This document shows, piece after piece, positions 1 through 6,300 of a DNA stretch of 17,829 nucleotides. Every line of letters starts with the position of its first letter. Positions within the stretch are counted from its first letter, which is position 1. Origin of the DNA: Bacillota bacterium (GTDB lineage: Bacteria > Bacillota > Clostridia > Acetivibrionales > DTU013). Where the stretch lies: the NCBI GenBank assembly GCA_023399355.1, contig JAEWQC010000062.1:1-17829 (forward strand), in the 5' to 3' direction. The notes beneath the pieces are model-generated. The model did not search any database, was not told the DNA's origin, and was given only the letters and a program-made list of their open reading frames with translations. The position numbers and the translations under genes were made by a program.

Positions 1-2
1 AT

Positions 3-98
3 GCTGTTTGCGCACAGTGCGGAAAAGAAACCAAGGTTCCTTTCAAGCCTCGCTTGGACAAGCCTGTATATTGCAGCGATTGTTTTTCCAATCGTTAA
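3..98 (+). CDS. Zinc-ribbon protein, C-terminal fragment
   Basis: This is the 3' end of a gene whose start lies before the window. Reading frame 3 gives 31 residues with two CxxC pairs (CAQCG near the start, CSDCF at the end) separated by a VPFKPRLDKPVY segment, then TAA. That spacing and the VPFKP...PVYC pattern match the C-terminal half of the small Bacillota zinc-ribbon proteins (about 60-100 aa) with CxxC...CxxC knuckles. The four cysteines would bind one zinc ion. The biochemical role of this family is not settled, so none is assigned. The identification rests on a short fragment, but the cysteine pattern and intact stop make a real coding end likely. Confidence 0.75.
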   Translation, partial: AVCAQCGKETKVPFKPRLDKPVYCSDCFSNR

Positions 99-135
99 AT
101 TGATTTCTGACTAATTCATTTTGAATGAAAGTTTA

Positions 136-161
136 AGCCCTGTGTATAACTATACAGGGCT
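136..161 (+). terminator. Weak hairpin after the zinc-ribbon gene
   Basis: An 8-bp perfect stem (AGCCCTGT / ACAGGGCT) with a 10-nt loop lies 38 bp past the zinc-ribbon stop. The following bases are only moderately T-rich, so it is at best a weak intrinsic terminator. Its loop side contains TGTGTATAA, the reverse-strand form of a DnaA box. Confidence 0.4.
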
Positions 162-330
162 ATACTTGTGTAAGGATGTAATACTGGAATTAGTAAGCTT
201 ACAGGTTATTTGGTTGACATAAAACGTGATTCTCTGAACGAAGTTATCCATAGGGTTATTCACATTCAAAGATGCTTTATCTAGGTTATTCACAGGTTTA
301 TCCACATTATCCACAGGATTTATATTCACA
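141..330. promoter_or_regulatory. DnaA-box cluster
   Basis: Matches to the DnaA box TTATNCACA occur at 141-149 (minus strand, TTATACACA), 256-264 and 286-294 (TTATTCACA), and 298-306 and 307-315 (TTATCCACA, abutting). Near matches are at 244-252 (TTATCCATA) and 322-330 (ATATTCACA). All except the first point the same way, and the start-to-start spacings are 12, 30, 12, 9 and 15 bp. Such density in non-coding DNA is typical of an origin, a DnaA-titration cluster or a DnaA-controlled promoter. No dnaA, dnaN or rpmH is visible, so calling it oriC is not justified here. Confidence 0.75.
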
Positions 331-355
331 AAACACTTGTTTTGTGAATATTTTT
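322..355 (+). terminator. 14-bp perfect hairpin with T-tract
   Basis: Positions 322-335 and 338-351 form a perfect 14-bp inverted repeat with a 2-base centre, followed by a run of five T. The arms contain TATTCACA and its mirror, so the element is also a pair of facing near-consensus DnaA boxes. The T-tract fits an intrinsic terminator isolating the hpf region, although the stem is AT-rich and the tiny loop would force the inner pairs open. Confidence 0.5.
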
Positions 356-503
356 ACCTAAACCGTATAAGACTCAAATGCTGCTGTTGGCAAATATAAC
401 TGCTGTAAAAAGAGATTGAGGAATGGTTTTGTTTTTGCAAAAAGCAGCCTAAAGTAGTACCGGTAAAAACAGAGATCCAATTATTTTATTGATTGAGTAT
501 AGA

Positions 504-512
504 TGGTATAAT
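504..512 (+). promoter_or_regulatory. Possible extended -10 promoter before hpf
   Basis: TGGTATAAT at 504-512 is an extended -10 element (TGN-TATAAT). The hexamer 17 bp upstream (TTTTAT) is a poor -35, as expected for extended -10 promoters. A vegetative start near 519 would give hpf a leader of about 180 nt. Confidence 0.4.
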
Positions 513-548
513 TTTCTGAGAAAATTGTTATAATTCTAACAGCAGCGA

Positions 549-577
549 GAAGGATTTAATAAACACATGTTGAATAC
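549..577 (+). promoter_or_regulatory. SigH-type promoter of hpf
   Basis: GAAGGATTT at 549-557 is a perfect match to the published SigH -35 consensus RnAGGAwWW. After exactly 11 bp, GTTGAATAC (569-577) matches the -10 consensus RnnGAATwW at all but its last base. In Bacillus subtilis the homologous gene (yvyD/hpf) is controlled by SigH as well as SigB, which makes this placement biologically sensible. It predicts induction at entry into stationary phase. Confidence 0.65.
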
Positions 578-613
578 ATATATATGCCTTTCGAATAAAA
601 GCTGTTAAGGTAT

Positions 614-663
614 GTACCACTCGGGTAATAATATGCTGATACACTCCATATTCTGAGTAGTAC
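614..663 (+). promoter_or_regulatory. Imperfect hairpin in hpf leader
   Basis: Three nested paired blocks (GTAC 614-617/660-663, ACTC 619-622/GAGT 655-658, AATATG 630-635/CATATT 647-652) form a 50-nt imperfect hairpin. It ends about 16 nt before the hpf Shine-Dalgarno sequence. It lies downstream of the SigH-type start, so it would be in the mRNA. No known leader family was recognised. Confidence 0.35.
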
Positions 664-700
664 TAGTATGACAATATGTATAGGAAAGGGGCAGTGGTTT

Positions 701-1231
701 ATGAATTTCATTATAAGCGGTAAAAATTTAGAGGTCACTGAGGCATTAAAGGAAAGGGTGAACAAAAAACTCGGGAAACTGGAAAAGTTTTTCAGTCCCC
801 AGACTGAGGCGCATGTGACGATGAACGTTCAGAAGAACAGGCACATCCTTGAGGTGACTATACTCTCTAGCGGTATTACCTTACGTGCTGAGGTTGCCAA
901 TGAGGATATGTATGCATGCATCGACAAGGCTGAAAATATACTGGAAGGTCAAATCAGAAAATACAAGACCCGGCTGGAAAAGAAGCTGCATACTCCGGCA
1001 TTCCAGGCAGATAACTTCAGCACCGAACCAGCAGTGGAGGAAGAGAAGGAATTCAAGGTACTGCGTACCAAGAGGTTTGCAATTAAACCCATGCCTCTGG
1101 AAGAAGCCATACTTCAGATGAATCTGCTTGGACATGAGTTCTTTATGTTTTCAAATGCAGAATCCAATGAAGTCAATGTTGTGTATAAACGTAAAGATGG
1201 AAATTACGGTTTGATAGAACCCGAATTCTAG
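701..1231 (+). CDS. hpf: Ribosome hibernation promoting factor, long form
   Basis: A 176-residue protein that binds idle 70S ribosomes in the cytoplasm and joins them into inactive 100S dimers during stationary phase. The N-terminal S30AE/YfiA-type domain covers about residues 1-95 (MNFIISGKNLEVTEAL onward, then a basic helix ending RKYKTRLEKKL). A variable acidic linker follows. The C-terminal dimerisation domain covers about 118-176 (RTKRFAIKPMPLEEA...GLIEPEF), as in Bacillus and Staphylococcus long HPF. The start at 701 is preferred over an upstream in-frame ATG at 668 because AGGAAAGGGG sits 9 nt before it and the family begins with this MNFxxxGxN motif. The gene appears monocistronic, with a SigH-type promoter and long leader before it and terminators after it. 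Confidence 0.95.
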   Translation: MNFIISGKNLEVTEALKERVNKKLGKLEKFFSPQTEAHVTMNVQKNRHILEVTILSSGITLRAEVANEDMYACIDKAENILEGQIRKYKTRLEKKLHTPAFQADNFSTEPAVEEEKEFKVLRTKRFAIKPMPLEEAILQMNLLGHEFFMFSNAESNEVNVVYKRKDGNYGLIEPEF

Positions 1232-1263
1232 ATATTTTCTGCATAGATGATCTTGATCTGAAG

Positions 1264-1303
1264 GGCCTGTTTCAGAACCAGTAAAATTGTTTTGAAACAG
1301 GCC
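1264..1303 (+). terminator. hpf terminator
   Basis: A perfect 11-bp stem (GGCCTGTTTCA 1264-1274 with TGAAACAGGCC 1293-1303) lies 32 bp after the hpf stop and is followed by TCCTTT. It is a GC-capped stem with a modest T-rich tail. Confidence 0.75.
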
Positions 1304-1317
1304 TCCTTTGCATAGTG

Positions 1318-1340
1318 CGGATTCTGAAAATCCGATTTTT
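1318..1340 (+). terminator. Second, short terminator-like hairpin
   Basis: CGGATT (1318-1323) pairs with AATCCG (1329-1334) across a 5-nt loop and is followed directly by ATTTTT. It could act as a back-up plus-strand terminator for hpf transcripts. Confidence 0.5.
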
Positions 1341-1353
1341 GTGCTTTTTTCAC

Positions 1354-1391
1354 AAAAAAGACTGACTCAAAATGATCATCTTCAGACAGTC
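1354..1391 (-). terminator. mmpL operon terminator
   Basis: Read on the minus strand, an 11-pair stem with two mismatches (GACTGTCTGAA against TTGAGTCAGTC) is followed by six T residues (plus-strand A run 1354-1359). It lies about 43 bp after the mmpL stop and would end the tetR-mmpL transcript. Confidence 0.7.
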
Positions 1392-1433
1392 CCCTCTTGC
1401 TCGGAATCAGGAAAATTCAGCAGGGATCATGCA

Positions 1434-4400
1434 TTATCCCATTTCGTTTCCGTTTTTATCTACGGAGATCACTTTGACTCTTCTGCCAGGCCACCAGTTC
1501 AATTCTCCCATTTTTACAGCTATTGCAGGAACCAGCAGACAACGGATGATAAAGGTGTCCAGAAGGAGTCCGGTGGATGCGGCAAAGCCTATTTCCAGAA
1601 GAGGTTTTATTGGAGAGGCCATCATCGCACCAAAGGTTCCAGCCATGATGATACCGCAGGAGGTAATGATGCCGCCTGTGGATGCCAATGCACGCTGCAC
1701 GCTTCCTTTCACATCTCCGGGTTTGTATTCTTCTTTGATGCGCGATATGAGGAAAATGTTATAGTCAACACCCAGTGCTACCAGGACGCAGAAGGAGAAG
1801 AACTGTACCGTCCAGTGCAGGCCGTCATACCCCAGTATTTCCTGAAAGAAAAGATAGGATATGCCCATTGTAGTAATATAACTGAAGATAATGGTTAATA
1901 TCAGGTAGAGCGGTGTTACAAAACTTCTCAACAGAATAACCAGTACGACGAATATTCCAAGCAGTACAAGGCACATTACCAGAATAAAGTCGCCGGAGGT
2001 GACATCCCTTACTTCGCTTAATATTGCCGTAGCTCCTCCGATGTGATACTCTGCACCTTTAAAGGAGGTTCCCTTTATTGAAAAAGCCATAGTGGATTTT
2101 AATGCTTTGACCGTATCGAGAGCATCACTTGTATAAGGCGGTATTGAAAGAATGACTTCGAATATGACGGCATTTGATGACGGTGCAATGTAATTTTCCA
2201 TGGCATCTTTAAATTCAGGATAATCAACCAACACCTCAGGTGGAAGGAAGAATACGCTGCTAAGAGGATTGCCACTGTCGGTGCTGTTTTTTGTATAGGC
2301 TGTACCCGCATCCTCTATTTGAGTGAATGCATCATTCATTTTCGTCAGTGCGCTGCTGCTTTTCTCAAGGGACCCCGATATTTTGTTCAGTCCATCAGGG
2401 GCTTCGGATACCCCTGAGGCAGCTTTACGCTGGCCTTGTTCTATTTCAGAGAGGGAGGCTTTTATTTTAGTCAGACCCGAATTGGCTTTTTCAATTCCAA
2501 CTTTAATATTTCCCAAAGCCGCAGAGGAACTTGCCAGACCGCTCTGTGCAGAAGCAAGTCCTTTTTGGGACTCGCCGAGCCCTCCGTTAAGCTGCTCGAG
2601 TCCAGGGAGTACCTGCTTTAGAGTACCCAGTGCCCGCTGATAATTCTCATTTGCCACCAGAGCGGGTGTCTGTGCTGCCATGCCTTCGAGAAGCTTCTGC
2701 ATGCCTTGAAGTGCGGAGATCATGTCGGTAAGGTTTTGCGTGCCGGTTCCGAGCCCATTGTTAAGCAGGTCCAGGCTTTTTGTGAGTTGATCGAGTCCGT
2801 TCGCTACCGAGGCGGTACCGCTTGAAAGTGAGGCCATTCCATCGCTCGTGCTGCCAATTCCCTGAACAGTTGCCTTCGTACCGTCTGAAAGTTTGGACAT
2901 ATCCGAACTGCCTGTCTGTAAGCCGGAGGAGATTTTATCAATTCCGGTTTTCATTTCATCCAGCCCTTTAATTAATGGACTGAACCCCCCTCCCAAATCG
3001 CTCATACCGGTGGTAAGTCGGGTGAGCTGGCTTGGCAGGCTTGCTTCTGTTATTTTTTCTCCAAGAGGTCTGGTTGCGGTACGTACTTTAAGAACGTTGT
3101 CTGTCTTGACCAGATTTTCGGCAATTGCGTCAATCGATTGCAGTGATTGTGCCGACCACATATCCATATCGGTTTTCATTACGATTTTCAATGGCATCAG
3201 TTTGCCCTGATCAAAGCTTTCCTTCATCATTTTAAAGCCCTGGATTGAGCTGGTAAAATCAGGCAGCTCCTGCAACTGATCATAAGAACGGCTGCTGAAA
3301 CCAGCGGCAATAAAAAGTGGGAGTAAGACTACGAGACTTGTGATGATAAAGCGGAAAGGCTTTTTTGTTACAGCTTCTGAAATTTTTTGCCAGAAGGAGT
3401 TGATATTTGGCTTGTTACTGATGGTCGAAGGGTGGCGGGGCCAAAATATCTTCTCGCCCAATATGGCAATTATGGCGGGCAACAGGGTCATTACAGCCAG
3501 CAGCGTTATTGACACACCGATCGCTACACTTGGACCCGTTGCATTGAAAAGCCCGAATTTAGCGAATACCATGAAAAGGAAACCTACAAGAACAGTTCCA
3601 CCGCTTGAAATGATGGCGGCTCCGGTTCCAGGCAGGGCATCCGCCAGCGCATCCCTGGAGGCCTTGCCTGCAGCCAGTCCCTCCCTGTATCTGGAAATCA
3701 ACAGCAGGCAGTAATCTGTGCCGGCTCCAAACAGCACGGCGATCAGGAAAGTTTCAGTAAAGGAAGAAACTCTGAAGCTGACTTGTACAAGTGCGGCAAT
3801 GATTCCTCTGGCAATGGAGAAGGACACTCCTACTGTTGCCAGAGATATCAAAGGGGCAATCGGGGATCGGTATACAAACAGGAGGATGATTAATACCAGT
3901 ACGATCGTAATCTTTACTGTCAGATCCATACTCTTGTTGATGGTCTCATTCTCTTCCTGACTCATTACGGCATCTCCCGTAACGGCTACCTTGAGGTCTT
4001 CAGGCCTGACTGGTGCTGTATCAATAACCTTGCTGTCTTTGTTGATTCCCAGGATCCTCTTCAATTCCAGTACGGTTTCATTCGTCTCCTCTTTGTAGGA
4101 AGGGGTTGTCAAGCTTAGTGACAGCATTGCCGCTTTCTGATCCGCACTTGTCAGCTCTTTCTCCATTTCACTGTTCATGTTGGGAGAAATGATGGACCCA
4201 ATAAACAGTCTGGTTTTATTCTTGTCAAAATAAGCGTCCAGTTCTTTCAAATAGTTCCGGTCAGCCTCTGTCAGGCCGCTGTCCCTCTTAACCATAACGA
4301 CGGCAGAGCTTCGTCCGCCCTTGTTACTAAAAAGGTCCGTCAGCATTTTACTGGCTTTTATGGAATCAACATTACCCGGAAGAAAGGTTGCCTGGTCGCT

Positions 4401-4517
4401 GCCTGACACGCTGTTGAGGCTCGGAGTCACAAAAAAAACGGCAGCTCCAAGCAACAGCCAGAAGATGGCCAGTGGATACCGGAATTTTATATTGAAGGTG
4501 ATCAACTTCTTAAACAT
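1434..4517 (-). CDS. MMPL/RND-family exporter
   Basis: A 1027-residue polytopic membrane transporter of the MMPL (RND superfamily) type, expected to use the proton gradient to export lipophilic compounds or drugs. One membrane helix at about residues 14-34 is followed by an extracellular segment, then helices 2-6 at about 195-355 and helix 7 near 390. A large outside domain (about 410-800) follows, and then five more helices to the C-terminus. Both halves carry the family motif: GTDYCLLLISRYREG in the first, GVDYNIFLISRIKEE in the second. The outside domain contains long Gly/Ser/Leu-rich heptad-like repeats (about 500-770), as in YdfJ-like Bacillota members, and probably forms a coiled coil. 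The start is taken at ATG 4517 because TAGGAG lies 7 nt upstream; a GTG two codons earlier would be only 1 nt from it. It is co-transcribed with the TetR gene. The substrate cannot be read from sequence. Confidence 0.92.
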   Translation of the reverse strand: MFKKLITFNIKFRYPLAIFWLLLGAAVFFVTPSLNSVSGSDQATFLPGNVDSIKASKMLTDLFSNKGGRSSAVVMVKRDSGLTEADRNYLKELDAYFDKNKTRLFIGSIISPNMNSEMEKELTSADQKAAMLSLSLTTPSYKEETNETVLELKRILGINKDSKVIDTAPVRPEDLKVAVTGDAVMSQEENETINKSMDLTVKITIVLVLIILLFVYRSPIAPLISLATVGVSFSIARGIIAALVQVSFRVSSFTETFLIAVLFGAGTDYCLLLISRYREGLAAGKASRDALADALPGTGAAIISSGGTVLVGFLFMVFAKFGLFNATGPSVAIGVSITLLAVMTLLPAIIAILGEKIFWPRHPSTISNKPNINSFWQKISEAVTKKPFRFIITSLVVLLPLFIAAGFSSRSYDQLQELPDFTSSIQGFKMMKESFDQGKLMPLKIVMKTDMDMWSAQSLQSIDAIAENLVKTDNVLKVRTATRPLGEKITEASLPSQLTRLTTGMSDLGGGFSPLIKGLDEMKTGIDKISSGLQTGSSDMSKLSDGTKATVQGIGSTSDGMASLSSGTASVANGLDQLTKSLDLLNNGLGTGTQNLTDMISALQGMQKLLEGMAAQTPALVANENYQRALGTLKQVLPGLEQLNGGLGESQKGLASAQSGLASSSAALGNIKVGIEKANSGLTKIKASLSEIEQGQRKAASGVSEAPDGLNKISGSLEKSSSALTKMNDAFTQIEDAGTAYTKNSTDSGNPLSSVFFLPPEVLVDYPEFKDAMENYIAPSSNAVIFEVILSIPPYTSDALDTVKALKSTMAFSIKGTSFKGAEYHIGGATAILSEVRDVTSGDFILVMCLVLLGIFVVLVILLRSFVTPLYLILTIIFSYITTMGISYLFFQEILGYDGLHWTVQFFSFCVLVALGVDYNIFLISRIKEEYKPGDVKGSVQRALASTGGIITSCGIIMAGTFGAMMASPIKPLLEIGFAASTGLLLDTFIIRCLLVPAIAVKMGELNWWPGRRVKVISVDKNGNEMG

Positions 4518-4524
4518 GCTCACT

Positions 4525-4705
4525 CTCCTATGTTTCTTCCTGTTTTATAATTCATGTGGAATGGATGCTTTCCCTGATCCCATTCTCCGATGTTTCTTCC
4601 TGTTTTATAATTCATGTGGAATGGACGCTTTCCCTGATTTCATTCTCCTATGATTTCCTCGTATTTAATGATTAATGCGGAATGGATGCTTTCCCTGATT
4701 TCATT
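4525..4705. repeat. Three tandem 60-bp repeats, tetR 3' end to mmpL
   Basis: Copies lie at 4525-4584, 4585-4644 and about 4645-4705. Copies one and two differ at only about 4 of 60 positions. The third is the actual 3' coding end of tetR: its right half is almost identical to the others (GGAATGGA.GCTTTCCCTGAT core), while its left half has diverged. Copies one and two fall in the 116-bp gap between tetR and mmpL and contain in-frame stops. The edge of copy one supplies the mmpL ribosome binding site. Confidence 0.9.
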
Positions 4706-5323
4706 TTCTTCGAACTTTATTCCAAGAGCCTGAAGGTTGTAGACGATAAGAGGATAGGAATATTCCACGGGATCTATTGCCGCTTCTTCCTGCAGCCAGT
4801 CCGTAATGAAGGTATACACGGAGCCCATGAAGGAAATAGCCGCAATTTTTATATTGGGGAGGTTGATAATCCCTTTCCTCTGCATTTCACCAAAAAATTC
4901 TTCCAGCAATACGGAAAAGCGTTTGTTATTAGCTGCGCGTTTTTGTTCAAAGCGGGGATTGAGACCGACGGCTTCAATGAGCATGATCCTGCCGAGGGAC
5001 CTGTTTTTCCAAAAGGCGCGCAGTGCAAGCGTAATTGCTTTACATACGCTGTCTACCGGATTTTCGAGAAGATGCTCCACTCCGTATTCGATGACGTTCA
5101 GGTAGATATTGTTCATTTCGTCGTAAAGGGTCTCAAACAGCTCTTCCTTGTTGCTGAAATAAAAATAGAAGGAGCCTGTGGAAATGCCTGCTTCATTAAG
5201 CACATCCCTGACGGTAGTACCGTGATACCCTCTTTCTGCGAAGACTCTGGCTGCGGTGTCCAAAATATGGCGCCTCTTTGCATCTTTTCGTTCTTCAACG
5301 TCTTTCGGTGTTTTATATACCAT
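4640..5323 (-). CDS. TetR-family regulator of the adjacent exporter
   Basis: A 227-residue cytoplasmic DNA-binding repressor. The N-terminal helix-turn-helix lies at about residues 14-60 (RRHILDTAARVFAERGYHGTTVRDVL, then AGISTGSFYFYFSNKEELF), the classic TetR signature. The remainder is an all-helical ligand-binding and dimerisation domain, with no family-specific ligand motif recognised. ATG 5323 is chosen because GGAGGG is 9 nt upstream; a TTG eleven codons earlier lacks a comparable site and would extend the N-terminus past the usual length. It is first in an operon with the MMPL exporter, and a 22-bp palindrome overlaps its start site, so it probably represses both genes until an effector binds. 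Its last about 20 codons are the source of the downstream 60-bp repeats. Confidence 0.93.
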   Translation of the reverse strand: MVYKTPKDVEERKDAKRRHILDTAARVFAERGYHGTTVRDVLNEAGISTGSFYFYFSNKEELFETLYDEMNNIYLNVIEYGVEHLLENPVDSVCKAITLALRAFWKNRSLGRIMLIEAVGLNPRFEQKRAANNKRFSVLLEEFFGEMQRKGIINLPNIKIAAISFMGSVYTFITDWLQEEAAIDPVEYSYPLIVYNLQALGIKFEENEIRESIHSALIIKYEEIIGE

Positions 5324-5358
5324 AATGGCGAACCCTCCATGGACTTCTCTTCTCAAGC

Positions 5359-5380
5359 ATAGAACGACATGTCGTTCTAT
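5359..5380. promoter_or_regulatory. TetR operator, 22-bp perfect palindrome
   Basis: The core AGAACGACATGTCGTTCT (5361-5378) is a perfect palindrome that extends symmetrically by AT on each side. It lies immediately after the predicted -10 element and about 40 bp before the tetR start codon, which is the classic position for autorepression. Size and symmetry suit a TetR dimer or pair of dimers. Confidence 0.85.
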
Positions 5381-5385
5381 ATAAT

Positions 5386-5414
5386 ATTATGTTCCTGGAA
5401 ATTGGAAATGTCAA
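5386..5414 (-). promoter_or_regulatory. Promoter of tetR-mmpL operon
   Basis: On the minus strand TTGACA (5414-5409) is followed by a 17-bp spacer and CATAAT (5391-5386). The -35 is perfect and the -10 has one mismatch. The predicted start near 5379 falls inside the palindrome. Confidence 0.8.
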
Positions 5415-5469
5415 GGATTTCAAGGAAGGTTCGAATCAGCCGGAAAATAGTAGAAAGAGAGGTGAATTT

Positions 5470-5517
5470 ATGCTAAAGTGGATAGGTAAACTGCAAATTG
5501 CAAGGAGAAAATGGTGA
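5470..5517 (+). CDS. Possible 15-codon leader peptide
   Basis: ATG at 5470 is preceded by GAGAGGTGAATTT, a fair ribosome binding site, and reads MLKWIGKLQIARRKW before TGA. A second mini-frame (MVKLIV) begins inside its end behind GGAG. It lies in the 324-bp gap between tetR and the cyclase gene, which otherwise shows no clear gene. Whether it is translated is unknown; basic-aromatic short peptides can arise by chance. Confidence 0.2.
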   Translation: MLKWIGKLQIARRKW

Positions 5518-5647
5518 AACTCATAGTTTAAAAGATATTTTCCGGGAATAACGGTTTTCTACCTGTTGATCTGATAAAAAAGAAGATCATGGAATAGATT
5601 GCTATTGCCGAACAGTATATAGTACCGGTAGGAAAAGGGGTGAAAGT

Positions 5648-6280
5648 ATGAAATATATTGATTTATCTCAGAAGATAGATAATGGGATTCCTGTTTATCC
5701 GGGTGATGACAGTGTGTCGCTGATACAGGTGAAGCAGCTTGAGAAAGATCATTACAATGCGTATGCCTTATCGAGCGGCTTGCACGTGGGCACTCACATA
5801 GATTGTCCGATGCACCTGCTGGACAGCCCGTTAATGATGGCCGATTATGCACTGGAAAGCTTTGCGGGCAGGGGTTTTCTGATAGATGCTAGGGGTGTGG
5901 CAGACATGGATTATGTGGAGGAGTATAATAAAACAATCCAAAAGGATGATATCGTACTGATTCTCACCGGAATGGATGCTTTCTACGGCAGTGAAAGGTA
6001 TTACAGGGATCATCCGGTCGTAACGGAACGATTGGCGCATTTCCTGGTTTCCAGGGAAATAAAAATGTTGGGGATGGATATGCCGTCCCCCGATTATCCG
6101 CCATTCCCAGTTCATAAGGGCCTGCTGGGCAATGGAATATTTGTTTTGGAAAACCTGACCGGCCTGGACAAGCTGCTTGACTTTAAGGATTTCGAAGTAA
6201 TTGCAGCACCGCTTAAGATCTATGCTGAAGCCAGTCTGACGAGGGCTTTCGCGAGATGCCTTCAATGTACAGGGCTGTGA
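5648..6280 (+). CDS. Cyclase/kynurenine formamidase-like hydrolase
   Basis: A 210-residue cytoplasmic protein of the metal-dependent cyclase family (PF04199), which includes bacterial kynurenine formamidase and polyketide or isatin hydrolases. The N-terminus has the typical DLSQxIxxGxPVYPGD (residues 4-19), and residues 46-56 hold the metal-binding motif HVGTHIDCPMH. A second conserved stretch, LGMDMPSPD (about 140-148), and the C-terminal PLKIYAEAS segment complete the fold. GGGGTG lies 6 nt before the ATG. The methyltransferase begins 20 bp downstream on the same strand, so the two are likely one operon. No tryptophan-catabolic gene is nearby, so the kynurenine substrate is not supported; a small cyclic amide, lactone or ester is all that can be inferred. 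Confidence 0.88.
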   Translation: MKYIDLSQKIDNGIPVYPGDDSVSLIQVKQLEKDHYNAYALSSGLHVGTHIDCPMHLLDSPLMMADYALESFAGRGFLIDARGVADMDYVEEYNKTIQKDDIVLILTGMDAFYGSERYYRDHPVVTERLAHFLVSREIKMLGMDMPSPDYPPFPVHKGLLGNGIFVLENLTGLDKLLDFKDFEVIAAPLKIYAEASLTRAFARCLQCTGL

Positions 6281-6290
6281 TGATTTGGAA

Positions 6291-6298
6291 GGGGGGGG
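6291..6298 (+). promoter_or_regulatory. G8 tract in ribosome binding site
   Basis: GGAA followed by eight consecutive G and then TT immediately precedes the methyltransferase ATG. The run forms the Shine-Dalgarno region, so a change in its length would shift SD-to-start spacing. Confidence 0.7.
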
Positions 6299-6300
6299 TT

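Noticed and set aside
1..111. Frame-1 reading beginning with the ATG at position 1
   Set aside because: The cysteine-pair pattern and conserved VPFKP...PVYC segment are in frame 3. Frame 1 gives no recognisable protein.
141..352. Calling this oriC outright
   Set aside because: No dnaA, dnaN or rpmH is nearby, no clear unwinding element or DnaA-trio run was seen, and GC skew cannot be judged in one window.
556..765. Minus-strand hydrophobic frame of 69 codons
   Set aside because: Overlaps the hpf promoter, leader and start, has no ribosome binding site, and its hydrophobicity follows from AT-rich DNA.
1308..1898. Plus-strand frame of 196 codons
   Set aside because: Antisense to the conserved C-terminal membrane domain of the MMPL exporter, with no protein-like composition or ribosome binding site.
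4682..5362. Plus-strand frame of 226 codons
   Set aside because: Exact antisense shadow of the TetR gene, which has a clear domain, start site, promoter and operator.
5648..6280. Naming the cyclase kynB
   Set aside because: The family motif fits, but no kynureninase or tryptophan dioxygenase is present and the family has many substrates.
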